A DNA stretch of 61,677 nt, from the NCBI RefSeq assembly GCF_004353185.1, contig NZ_SMUS01000026.1, forward strand, positions 1 through 61,677, written 5' to 3'. Below the pieces are notes generated by a model. That model was given only the letters and a program-made list of their open reading frames with translations, was not told the DNA's origin and ran no database searches. Source of the stretch: Clostridium cuniculi. Lineage in GTDB: Bacteria > Bacillota > Clostridia > Clostridiales > Clostridiaceae. Positions within the stretch are counted from its first letter, which is position 1; each line of letters starts with the position of its first letter. Position numbers and translations under genes: made by a program. Positions 20,364 through 29,076 of this stretch are shown here, in pieces.

Positions 20364-21548
20364 ATGAATAAAGGAAGATTTGGAGAGTATGGAGGTCAAT
20401 ATATATCAGAGACACTAATGAATGAACTTATTAATCTTGAAGAAAAGTATGAGTATTATAAAAATGACAAGGAATTTAATGATGAATTAAATAAACTATT
20501 AAATAAATATGCAGGAAGGCCATCTCTTTTGTATTATGCAGAAAAAATGACTAAGGATTTAGGTGGAGCAAAGATTTATTTAAAGAGAGAGGATTTAAAT
20601 CATACAGGATCTCATAAAATAAATAATGTTCTTGGACAGGTGTTATTAGCTAAAAAACTAGGAAAAACAAGAGTAATTGCAGAAACGGGAGCAGGCCAAC
20701 ATGGAGTGGCAACAGCAACAGCTGCAGCACTTTTAGGATTAGAATGTGAGATATTTATGGGTAAGGAAGATACAGATAGACAAGCTTTAAATGTATATAG
20801 GATGAAGCTACTAGGAGCGAAGGTTAATGCTGTAACTAGTGGAACCATGACATTAAAAGATGCTGTTAATGAAACTATGAGAGAGTGGGTAAGCAGAATT
20901 GAAGACACTCATTATGTTTTAGGTTCAGTAATGGGACCACATCCATTTCCAACTATAGTAAGAGATTTTCAAAGTGTAATAAGTAAGGAGGTTAGGGAGC
21001 AAATACTTAAGGTAGAACATAAATTACCTGCAGCTGTTATTGCTTGTGTTGGGGGTGGAAGTAATGCTATGGGAATGTTCTATAATTTTATAAAAGATAA
21101 AGATGTACAGCTTATTGGGTGTGAAGCAGCAGGAAAAGGTGTAGATACAGCATTAAATGCAGCAACAATAGCTAATGGTACTGTTGGAATATTTCATGGA
21201 ATGAAGTCTTATTTCTGTCAAGATGAAAATGGACAAATAGCACCAGTATATTCAATTTCAGCAGGATTAGATTACCCAGGGATAGGGCCAGAACATGCTT
21301 ATTTAAATGATATAAAAAGAGCAAAATATGTACCGATAACTGATGATGAAGCAGTTGATGCTTTTGAGTATTTAGCTAAAACAGAAGGAATTATTTGTGC
21401 AATAGAAAGTGCACATGCTGTAGCTTATGCAAAAAAGATAGCAAAGAATTTTAGTAAGGATGAAAGTATTATAATTTGTCTTTCTGGAAGAGGAGATAAA
21501 GATGTTGCAGCAATAGCTAGATATAAGGGGGAAGAGATTTATGAGTAA
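20364..21548 (+). CDS. trpB: Tryptophan synthase beta chain
   Basis: This 394-residue PLP enzyme joins indole to serine to make tryptophan. It looks intact. HTGSHKINN carries the PLP Lys85, ETGAGQHG the substrate loop, GGGSNAMG the phosphate cup, and LSGRGDKD the C-terminal site. The start has GTAGAGAGGG upstream, 10 bases after the trpF stop. It overlaps trpA by eight bases, as expected for a translationally coupled alpha/beta pair. With the early pathway destroyed here, its only visible route is indole plus serine. Confidence 0.96.
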   Translation: MNKGRFGEYGGQYISETLMNELINLEEKYEYYKNDKEFNDELNKLLNKYAGRPSLLYYAEKMTKDLGGAKIYLKREDLNHTGSHKINNVLGQVLLAKKLGKTRVIAETGAGQHGVATATAAALLGLECEIFMGKEDTDRQALNVYRMKLLGAKVNAVTSGTMTLKDAVNETMREWVSRIEDTHYVLGSVMGPHPFPTIVRDFQSVISKEVREQILKVEHKLPAAVIACVGGGSNAMGMFYNFIKDKDVQLIGCEAAGKGVDTALNAATIANGTVGIFHGMKSYFCQDENGQIAPVYSISAGLDYPGIGPEHAYLNDIKRAKYVPITDDEAVDAFEYLAKTEGIICAIESAHAVAYAKKIAKNFSKDESIIICLSGRGDKDVAAIARYKGEEIYE

Positions 21549-22311
21549 TATATATAAAGCTTTTGAAAATAAAAAAGCCTTTATAGGATTTTTAACTGCA
21601 GGAGATCCAACTGCAGAAAAAACTGTAGAGTATATTTTAGAAATGGAGAGAGCAGGAGCAGATTTAATTGAGATAGGAATACCTTTTTCAGATCCTACTG
21701 CTGAAGGAGTAGTAATACAAAATGCTAATATAAGAGCTTTAAATGAAGGAATGACAACTGATAAAGTTTTTGAAATAGTTAGAAAGGTAAGAGAAAAAAG
21801 TAATATACCTTTAGTGTTTTTAACTTATATAAATCCAGTTTATAAATATGGATATTATAATTTTTTTGAAAGTTGTAGAGAGGTTGGGATAGATGGGATT
21901 ATAGTGCCTGATGTACCTTTTGAAGAAAAACATGAAATAGAAGATGTAGCTAATAAATATGGAATTGATATTATATCATTAATTGCACCTACTTCAGAAG
22001 ATAGAATTAAGAAGATAGCTAAAGAGGCTAAAGGATTTATTTATGTTGTATCATCAATGGGAGTTACAGGTGTAAGAAGTGAAATTAATACTGATATAGG
22101 GAAAATGGTTCAGTCTATTAAGGAAGTTACTGATGTTCCTTGTGCTGTTGGTTTTGGAATTAATAATCCTAATCAAGTAAGGGAAATATCTGAAGTAGCT
22201 GATGGAGTAATTGTTGGAAGTGCTATAGTTAAAATTATTGAAAAGAATGGAGAAAATGTTAATGAAGAATTATTTAAGTATGTTAGTGAGATGAAGCATG
22301 CAATAGAATAG
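21541..22311 (+). CDS. trpA: Tryptophan synthase alpha chain
   Basis: This 256-residue TIM-barrel protein cleaves indole-3-glycerol phosphate to indole and passes it through a tunnel to TrpB. Glu44 ([12 protein letters not shown]) matches the catalytic Glu49 of E. coli. The Asp60 position is Glu55 (TAEG), a substitution I recall as common in the family. SSMGVTGVR and GFGINNP phosphate-site motifs are present. It shows no sign of decay. Its substrate would need TrpC, which is broken here, so it may act mainly as the allosteric partner of TrpB. Confidence 0.95.
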   Translation: MSNIYKAFENKKAFIGFLTAGDPTAEKTVEYILEMERAGADLIEIGIPFSDPTAEGVVIQNANIRALNEGMTTDKVFEIVRKVREKSNIPLVFLTYINPVYKYGYYNFFESCREVGIDGIIVPDVPFEEKHEIEDVANKYGIDIISLIAPTSEDRIKKIAKEAKGFIYVVSSMGVTGVRSEINTDIGKMVQSIKEVTDVPCAVGFGINNPNQVREISEVADGVIVGSAIVKIIEKNGENVNEELFKYVSEMKHAIE

Positions 22312-22399
22312 TTATATAGAATGCAAAACTTCATATTTTATATTTATATATACTTAATTATAATAAAAATAAGATTATGTTATAAAAGGAGAAGGACAA

Positions 22400-22834
22400 A
22401 TGAAAAAATATTTATTAGATACTAATATAATAATTAAACTTTGGGATAAAAAAGATGATAAAAGTTTAGATAAATTATTAAAAGAAAATAAGATTCTTAT
22501 ATTAAGAGAAGTATTAAATGAATTATCTATAAAAGAAACAAAAGAGTATAGAAGAAAAGAAGTTTTAAGTGAAAGATTTTGTAAGCTGTTACCATATAGT
22601 ATGGAAGTTGAAAAAGAAAATATAAGTGGTTTTTATATGGTATTTGATTATAAAACTAAAGATAAGTTTAATAGTAACAATTTATCTCAAAATGATTTAT
22701 TACAGTTATATGCTTGTTATATTAATGATGACTTAAATTTAGTAACAGAAGATAAAGAATTATTTAATATTTCTAAATATATTTTAGGTAATAATAGAGT
22801 ATTATCAATGAATGAATTAATAAATTTACAATAA
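22400..22834 (+). CDS. PIN-domain protein (predicted RNase)
   Basis: This 144-residue protein begins with KYLLDTNIIIKLWD, the PIN signature with Asp7. Further acidic positions occur in LREVLNELS (Glu), SQNDLLQLYACY (Asp near 99) and TEDKEL (Asp near 117). They can form the four-acid Mg2+ site of a VapC-like ribonuclease. GGAG lies eight bases before the ATG. VapC toxins normally have an antitoxin gene upstream. None is present here, as the preceding gene is trpA. It may be a solitary PIN enzyme or a toxin whose partner was lost. Confidence 0.75.
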   Translation: MKKYLLDTNIIIKLWDKKDDKSLDKLLKENKILILREVLNELSIKETKEYRRKEVLSERFCKLLPYSMEVEKENISGFYMVFDYKTKDKFNSNNLSQNDLLQLYACYINDDLNLVTEDKELFNISKYILGNNRVLSMNELINLQ

Positions 22835-22870
22835 AAATAAAAAAAGATAAGAGTATGTCCATTATAGATA

Positions 22871-22899
22871 TTGAATTACTATAATGGATATATTATAAT
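22871..22899 (+). promoter_or_regulatory. Promoter of the glycine riboswitch transcript
   Basis: TTGAAT (22871-22876), 17 bases and TATAAT (22894-22899). A 10-bp hairpin (TCCATTATAG and its complement, 22859-22888) overlaps it and may end the PIN transcript. Confidence 0.75.
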
Positions 22900-22914
22900 T
22901 TACAAGTATTTCGT

Positions 22915-23085
22915 TGAGGAATTTGGGAGATGCTGTTTAAATACAGAGCCGAAGGGGAAAGTGCGGCAAACTCTCAGGCAAAAGGACCAAATTTTGAGAA
23001 AACTCTGGAAAGCCCTATAAGGCACCGACGAAGCAATCTTAAATGTAGTAAGAGAATCTTTCAGGTAAAAAGACAGAGGCGCAAT
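22915..23085 (+). promoter_or_regulatory. Tandem glycine riboswitch
   Basis: Two glycine aptamers lie in series. The first (about 22915-22992) has TTGGGAGA, AGCCGAAGGGG and CTCTCAGGCAAAAGGACC. The second (about 23003-23081) has CTCTGGAAAGCC, GCACCGACGAAG and CTTTCAGGTAAAAAGACAGAGG. A short linker joins them, as in the cooperative tandem form. No terminator stem is visible before the gene, so control may act on translation initiation. It precedes a membrane transporter gene rather than the glycine-cleavage operon. Confidence 0.93.
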
Positions 23086-23132
23086 TATTTTAATAATTAG
23101 TCTTTATATATTAATGAAAAGGGAGGATTTTT

Positions 23133-23741
23133 TTGGACTACATTACAATTTTAGAGTATATCGGTGTTTTTGCTTTTTCCGTATCAGGAGCAATAGTAGC
23201 TATTGAAGAAGAGTTTGACGTTTTTGGAATATATATAATAGCTATAATTACAGCTATGGGTGGAGGAGTACTTAGGGATATTGTTACTAATGTAGGTGTA
23301 CCAGTATTCTTTACAAGCTATATGACAATTCCATTTATTATTGCAGGAACTTTATTAGCTATATTTTTAAAAGGAAACTTAAAGTATAAGAATTTATTTA
23401 CATTCATCGATGCAATTGGACTAGCTGCCTTTTTTGTATCAGCAGCAGTTAAAGCAATTAATAGCAATTATAATTTTATGTTATTTATATTTGCAGCTAG
23501 TATTACCGGTGTTGGTGGTGGAGTTTTAAGAGATATAATAACTAATAGAAAACCACAAATTTTTAAGCATGATGTTTATTGTGTTGCTGGAATTATAGGG
23601 GTAACTTTACTTTGGTTTATATATCCTATAATTGGAATAGAATCAGCACAATTTATAACTTTAATAATTATAGTACTGGTTAGAATGGTAAGTTATTATA
23701 AGACAATAAATTTACCGGTAGTATGTAAAGAAAGAGTATAA
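23133..23741 (+). CDS. UPF0126/TRIC-family membrane protein, probable glycine transporter
   Basis: This 202-residue protein has seven predicted helices and the two repeated Gly-rich signatures of the family: GGGVLRDIVTNVGVP (about 48-62) and GGGVLRDIITNRKP (about 127-140). Each caps one half of an inverted repeat. The TTG start has GGGAGGA six bases upstream. Family members sit behind glycine riboswitches in many Firmicutes, and a glycine-export or uptake role is inferred from that linkage, not from sequence. Confidence 0.9.
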   Translation: MDYITILEYIGVFAFSVSGAIVAIEEEFDVFGIYIIAIITAMGGGVLRDIVTNVGVPVFFTSYMTIPFIIAGTLLAIFLKGNLKYKNLFTFIDAIGLAAFFVSAAVKAINSNYNFMLFIFAASITGVGGGVLRDIITNRKPQIFKHDVYCVAGIIGVTLLWFIYPIIGIESAQFITLIIIVLVRMVSYYKTINLPVVCKERV

Positions 23742-23768
23742 AAATAGGACTAATATTAAAATAATATG

Positions 23769-23803
23769 GGTATGAGAAAAGAGGTTTCTCATACCTTTTC
23801 TTT
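23769..23803 (+). terminator. Terminator after the glycine transporter gene
   Basis: GGTATGAGAA (23769-23778) pairs with 23786-23795, followed by TTTTCTTT. A second hairpin (23822-23848, CAAAGGA and complement) follows without a T tract. Confidence 0.8.
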
Positions 23804-23886
23804 AAGAATAAATTGATAATTCAAAGGACCATATTTATGGCTCCTTTGTATTAAAAAATAATAATATAAAAAAATTTTAAAAAGTG

Positions 23887-23915
23887 TAGACATTTTAAGA
23901 TAGGTTGTATATAAT
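23887..23915 (+). promoter_or_regulatory. tRNA-Cys promoter
   Basis: TAGACA (23887-23892), 17 bases and TATAAT (23910-23915), ending 10 bases before the tRNA. Confidence 0.8.
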
Positions 23916-23925
23916 AAAAATATAC

Positions 23926-24000
<75 letters not shown>

Positions 24001-24014
24001 ATAAAATTATTTAT

Positions 24015-24050
24015 AAAAAAGGAATTCAAATTTGAATTCCTTTTTTTTGA
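24015..24050 (+). terminator. tRNA-Cys terminator
   Basis: A perfect palindrome with AAAAAAGGAATTCAAA (24015-24030) and its complement ends in a T8 tract. Confidence 0.9.
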
Positions 24051-24060
24051 ATGGAAAAAT

Positions 24061-24144
24061 ATGAACTATGGATATGTAAGAGTTGGACAAGAATTCATTG
24101 ATAGGGGAATAAAAAATCAATTTAAAGGGAGAGATATACAATGA
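24061..24144 (+). other. Possible 27-codon frame, faint resemblance to a resolvase N-terminus
   Basis: The frame starts MNYGYVRVGQEFIDRG and stops at a TGA that overlaps the ATG of the cupin gene. Site-specific serine recombinases often begin KYGYVRVST, so this could be a relic beside the tRNA gene. There is no good ribosome site and no catalytic Ser. I would not call a gene here. Confidence 0.2.
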
Positions 24145-24623
24145 AAAATGCAGAGTATTACATAAAAAATTTAGAAATGATACCTCATGTAGAGGGGGGA
24201 TATTTTAAAGAATCATTTTTATCAGAAGATAATGTAAGAGAAAATAAAAAATTATGGAGCAGTATATATTTTCTTTTAAGAACAGGAGAAGTATCTAATT
24301 TTCATAGACTAAAATCTGATGAGTTATGGTATTATCATGATGGTGAAGCACTTACAATCTATATGATAACTCCAGAAGGAGATTTTATAACAAAACAACT
24401 TGGTACAGATATAGAGAATGGAGAATCTCCACAAGTCTTAGTTCCAAAGGGATATATATTTGGTTCTGCCATGAACAAAGAAGGCTTTTCTTTAGTTGGT
24501 TGTATGGTTGCACCAGCATTTGAATATGAGGAATTTGAATTATTTGAAAGGGAATATCTTTTAAATTTATATCCAAAGTATAAGGATATAATATTAAAAC
24601 TTACGAGAGAGAAAAATAATTAG
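24141..24623 (+). CDS. Cupin-family protein (DUF985 / Cupin_5)
   Basis: This 160-residue protein fits the DUF985 cupin family across its length. It opens with the pattern LEMIPHVEGGYFKESF (11-26), has SSIYFLLRTGEVSNFHRLKSD with the first cupin His, and ELWYYHDGEAL as the second metal-side strand. It ends with SLVGCMVAPAFEYEEFEL. It should form a cupin dimer that binds a metal or small molecule. The reaction is unknown for the family. AAAGGGAGAG precedes the ATG. Confidence 0.88.
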   Translation: MKNAEYYIKNLEMIPHVEGGYFKESFLSEDNVRENKKLWSSIYFLLRTGEVSNFHRLKSDELWYYHDGEALTIYMITPEGDFITKQLGTDIENGESPQVLVPKGYIFGSAMNKEGFSLVGCMVAPAFEYEEFELFEREYLLNLYPKYKDIILKLTREKNN

Positions 24624-24672
24624 TTCAAATTATTTAATTTAAATAGAAAAACATTAAAAACTTATAATAATT

Positions 24673-24715
24673 AAAAGCTGTTACAAATATTAGAGATTTG
24701 TAACAGCTTTTTTAT
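24673..24715 (+). terminator. Terminator after the cupin gene
   Basis: AAAAGCTGTTACAAAT (24673-24688) pairs with 24696-24711, followed by T6. Confidence 0.9.
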
Positions 24716-24857
24716 TGCTATATTTAATTATAAAAAAGCTGTTTTAAGGAATTTGTAAGAAATTATTAAGGTAAAATATAAGAAATTTGAAAATAAATAG
24801 GATAAAATATGATAGTATAGTGAATAGGGAAAATAATGTAAAATAGGGGGAAGATTA

Positions 24858-27250
24858 ATGAAAAAAACAATAAGTAAAAGAATATTTACTGTAATTTTAA
24901 GTATTTTTATTTTGAGTTTAGTTATTCCAAATGTAAAAGTAAATGCAAGTAAAAATGACTCTAAGTATGACTTAACTATAAGTTATGGTATAGATGGTAA
25001 ATATAAAGCTCTAAAATATATGCCAGTTACTGTACAAATAAATAATTTAGAGAAAGACTTTAATGGAGAAGTAGAGGTAAGAGTTACAAGTGATTCTAGT
25101 GGTGGTTATAATGCCTATTCCAAAGAAGTAAGTGCAAGTAAAGGAGAAAATATAAGTGTAACAATACCAGTAAAATTTTTAGACGGAAATAGTAATGGAG
25201 CTGTTTGTATAATAGAAAATGGAAAAGTACTATATGAAAAAAATTACTAATTTCATCAGGAAGAGTTAATGAAGGAAATGCTTTTACTGGTTTATTAACA
25301 GATGATCCTACAGCATTAGGATATCTAGGAAATATAACATATTTTGATTCAAATTATTCAAGTACAGGGAAAATGAATTGTGTTAATCTAACTGAAGATA
25401 TGTTAGATGAAGATGGATTAAGCATAGATGGATTAGATGTAATAATAATTAATAATTATAATATGGCTAATTTAAATGATAATCAGTACAAGTCATTAAA
25501 TAATTGGGTTAATTCAGGTGGAACATTACTAATAGGTGCAGGTGCTAATGAAAGTAAAACAATTAATAATATAAATAAAAGTTTTTTAAATATAGCTTCA
25601 AATGGAACTATGGAGCAAAGTGTTAAAACTGGTTCAGAAAACTTAAATTTAATATTATCACAAATTAGTTTAGAGGATTCAACAGTTATAGTTAATAGCA
25701 ATGAAAATGAATTAGTATATTCTTTAGATAGAGGAGAAGGTAAGATTTTAATAACTGCCTTTGATTTAGGATTAGAACCATTTATTTCATCTAATGATGC
25801 AGCGATTATGTTACAAAATATATTAATAGAAACTTTTGACAAAATATATGAAGAAAATTATCAAGGTGGATATTATTCAACTTCCTATGAAATAAGTAAT
25901 ATATTAGGTAATATTCCCGTAGAGAATGCAGTAAGCCCATTAACTTTAGGAATAGTACTTGGGGTTTATGCAATTTTAGTTGGAATAGTTATATATCTTA
26001 TATTAAAGAAAATGAAGAAAAGAGATTTAACATGGGTTCTTATACCTGCAACTGCAGTTGTGTTCACAGTAATGATTTATTTATTAGGCAGTAAAATGAA
26101 AATAAAAGATGTAATAGTAAATAGTGCAAATATTATATCTGTTGATGAAGATGGAAGAGGTCAAATAAATAGCTATATAGGTATAGCAAGTAAAAATAAA
26201 GAAAATATAAAAATAGAAAAAGAAGAAGATTTACAAATGCAATACTTGTCTAATGATTACTACTATTATGGTGATACAAATTACGATGCTAAAACTTTAA
26301 GAGTTAAAACAACATATACAAATGATAATTCTTATTTTACAGTTGCTAATAATAATGTGGCAGAAGTGAATAAATTTGAAATATCAGGAAAAGAAATTGT
26401 AATGCCTAAATTAGAAAATACTTTAAAAATTAAGAATGGAAATTTAGAAGGGACTATTAAAAATAACCTAGATGCAGATATTAAAAAGATTGTAATAGTT
26501 TCAGGAAAAACCGTTTGGGATTTAGGACAAGTAGCTAAAGGTGAAGAAATTTCAATTACTGATTTAAGAAGTAAGGGTTCTTCAGGACTTCAAGGTTATG
26601 CAAATTCTTTAAATGATGAATATTATCAATCAAGATGGGATGATGAAATAGATTCAAAAGATCCTAAGTTTAAAAATATACAAAGATATGTATCTTTACT
26701 TAATTTATTAGGATATACAGACTATTTAGGAACTACAACAAAAATTATTGCAATTACAGATTTACCAGTAGATTATAGTTTAAGTTTAGAAAGTAAATCA
26801 ATTTCAAATTACAATTTAACAGCAGTAATACAAGAAGCAAATATAGACTTTAAAGATGAAAATGGAAATATTAGTTTTCCAGAAGGATACTTTAGCTATA
26901 CAGTAAGTGAATTAGATAATAGAGTAGATTACGATTATTATAACGGTTATATTTATGGTGAAGGTGAAATTGTATTAGATTATAAAATTGATGATAACGT
27001 AGATATAAAAGAAATAAATATTGAGGCATTTACAGACCAGTGGGGTTATCAATATGGACTTGATGGAGATTACTATATTTACAATTATAATACTAATCAA
27101 TATGAAGAGTTTAAATTAACATCAGGAAGTTATAAAGTAATAAATGATGGAAGCTATAGTTTAGATAACATAATAAAAATAAAAGTTGTAGCTAGCGAGA
27201 ATAGAGATAATGCAGCTCCAAAATTAGGGATAAAAGGGGTGGAGAAATAG
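24858..27250 (+). pseudogene. Secreted/membrane protein heading the ABC-MoxR-vWA operon, interrupted by a -1 frameshift in an A7 run
   Basis: Two frames together encode about 797 residues. The first (24858-25250) has a signal peptide (MKKTISKR, cleavage near VNA) and a beta-sandwich domain, and stops just after an A7 run at 25237-25243. One more A continues the frame as KLLISSGRVNEGNAFTGLL with no gap in similarity. The second part contains a GATase1-like alpha/beta domain (DVIIINNYNMANL, then NWVNSGGTLLIGAG) and two membrane helices (about nt 25930-26100), then a long extracytoplasmic tail. It could be a true break, a read error, or a gene relying on slippage or phase variation. It shares one base with the ABC ATPase gene. 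Confidence 0.8.
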
Positions 27251-28185
27251 TGTTAGTTATAAAAAATCTTGAAAAATCATATGGAAATTTTAAAGCAGTA
27301 AAGGGATTAAACTTAGAAATAAAAAAAGGTGAAATATTTGGGTTTATAGGTCCAAATGGTGCTGGAAAAAGTACAACAATGAAAATTATTTCTGGACTTT
27401 TATCACCAGATAGTGGAGAAGTTTATGTAGATGGAATAGATGCTATAAAAAACAATAGGGCATTAAAAGATAAAATTGGATATATGCCAGATTTTTTTGG
27501 AGTTTATGATAACTTAAAAGCAATTGAATATTTAGAGTTTTATGCTTCAATATATGGAATTGTAGGAAAAGAAGCTAGAGATTTATCTATGGATTTACTT
27601 AAATTAGTTAATTTAGAAGATAAATATGATGCATATGTTGATGGTTTATCAAGAGGGATGAAACAAAGATTATGTTTAGCAAGATGTCTTGTTCATAATC
27701 CTGATCTTTTAATTTTAGATGAGCCAGCTTCAGGAATGGACCCTAGAGCTAGGTATGAAATGAAGGGAATACTAAGAAACTTAAAGGAAATGGGAAAAAC
27801 AATTATAGTTTCTTCACATATATTACCTGAACTTGGAGAAGTATGTACTAATATAGGTATTATTAAAAATGGAGTAATTGTGTGCCAAGGAACTGTAGAT
27901 GAAATAATGACAAGAGCTGCAGGGGCATCACCTATAGTATTTACAGTATTAACAAAGGAAGAAGAAGCAATTAAATTGTTAAAAGAGTTACCATATGTAG
28001 ATAATATAAAAATTGATGGAAGTAAAATTACAGCTAATGTTATAGGTAGTGATGAAGATGTAGCAAATCTTTTAAAATATTTAGTATTAAAAGATATTCC
28101 AGTGTTAAATTACAGCAGAGCTGTTGGAAACTTAGAAGATGTATTTATTCAAATTACAGCAGATAGTGATGAAGAGGAGGCGTAA
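27250..28185 (+). CDS. ABC transporter ATP-binding protein
   Basis: This 311-residue ATPase has all motifs: Walker A GPNGAGKST (about 36-44), Q-loop region, signature LSRGMKQRL, Walker B LLILDEP with catalytic Glu, and the H-loop SSHI. It belongs to the ABC-2 exporter/retention type (CcmA/NatA-like), with a C-terminal regulatory extension of about 90 residues. The GTG start overlaps the preceding stop codon by one base. The permease gene follows two bases after the stop, so the pair is translationally coupled. Confidence 0.93.
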   Translation: MLVIKNLEKSYGNFKAVKGLNLEIKKGEIFGFIGPNGAGKSTTMKIISGLLSPDSGEVYVDGIDAIKNNRALKDKIGYMPDFFGVYDNLKAIEYLEFYASIYGIVGKEARDLSMDLLKLVNLEDKYDAYVDGLSRGMKQRLCLARCLVHNPDLLILDEPASGMDPRARYEMKGILRNLKEMGKTIIVSSHILPELGEVCTNIGIIKNGVIVCQGTVDEIMTRAAGASPIVFTVLTKEEEAIKLLKELPYVDNIKIDGSKITANVIGSDEDVANLLKYLVLKDIPVLNYSRAVGNLEDVFIQITADSDEEEA

Positions 28186-28187
28186 AA

Positions 28188-29072
28188 ATGAGAGTGAATC
28201 CAGTTTTAAGAAATGAAAGTAAAATATCCGTTAGAAGTATTAAGTTTACTTTGATGATATTTGCTTATATAGCAGTTTTATCAGTAGCAGTAATGATTTA
28301 CTATAGTTCAGTAAATGAAGCAATCTTTTCAAATGGATTATATTTAGAGTCATCAAAACTATTCTATGTTGTAATGGCATTAGGACAAGCGATATTATTG
28401 CTTTTCATAGTTCCAGCATTAAGTTCAACGGCAATATGCTCAGAAAGAGAAAAGCAAACTTTAGATATATTATTATCATCAAAATTAACTCCCCTTCAAA
28501 TAATTATAGGAAAAGTTTCGGCTTCATCACTTAGAGTAATTATACTTATAATTTCAACAATGCCTCTTTATGCAATTGGAGCCATAATTGGTGTGGTTAA
28601 GATAAGTAATATTTTATCACTTATAGTATTTTTCATTGTTAACACAATATTTGTAAGCTCTATAGGTGTTTTTGTATCAACATATATTAAGACTTCAAAA
28701 GTATCAACTGCACTTTCTTATGCATTAGTACTATTTATTTATATAGGAATAATTGTTATTACCTGGGCAATACTTATGATAACTGTTTACAAAATGAGTA
28801 TGAGTGGTAATACTTTAACAACAGTGCCTAAGGCATCTCCTATAGTGTACTTAAGTCCAGTAGTAGGCTTTGTAAGTTTATTATTAAATCAAGTTGGTTT
28901 AGGAATAGAGTTTAGTAGTATGTTTTCAGAGTTTGGAATAAGTATGCATTCTGAATACATTTCAATAGTAGTACAATTAGTACTTTCAGGATTATTTATA
29001 TACTTAGCTTCAGTTAAACTTAATCCATTAAATAAGAGAAGTAGGTTTAAATCTAAAAAGGTAAAGGAGTAG
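28188..29072 (+). CDS. ABC-2 type transporter permease
   Basis: This 294-residue membrane protein has six predicted helices at about 19-38, 57-80, 106-128, 136-158, 172-196 and 255-282. SSTAICSEREKQTLDILLSS (about 83-102) is the ABC-2 coupling-helix motif that contacts the ATPase. The start follows GAGGAGG. It is the partner of the ATPase immediately upstream. The substrate is unknown. The operon context suggests envelope assembly or a secreted factor. Confidence 0.92.
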   Translation: MRVNPVLRNESKISVRSIKFTLMIFAYIAVLSVAVMIYYSSVNEAIFSNGLYLESSKLFYVVMALGQAILLLFIVPALSSTAICSEREKQTLDILLSSKLTPLQIIIGKVSASSLRVIILIISTMPLYAIGAIIGVVKISNILSLIVFFIVNTIFVSSIGVFVSTYIKTSKVSTALSYALVLFIYIGIIVITWAILMITVYKMSMSGNTLTTVPKASPIVYLSPVVGFVSLLLNQVGLGIEFSSMFSEFGISMHSEYISIVVQLVLSGLFIYLASVKLNPLNKRSRFKSKKVKE

Positions 29073-29076
29073 GGAG

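Noticed and set aside
21541..22311. TrpA inactivation because the Asp60 equivalent is Glu
   Set aside because: AEG in place of ADG is a substitution I recall in many bacterial TrpA proteins, so it is not evidence of decay.
24061..24144. Serine-recombinase remnant beside tRNA-Cys
   Set aside because: Only a YGYVRV string supports it. There is no catalytic residue and no ribosome site, so it stays a weak note.
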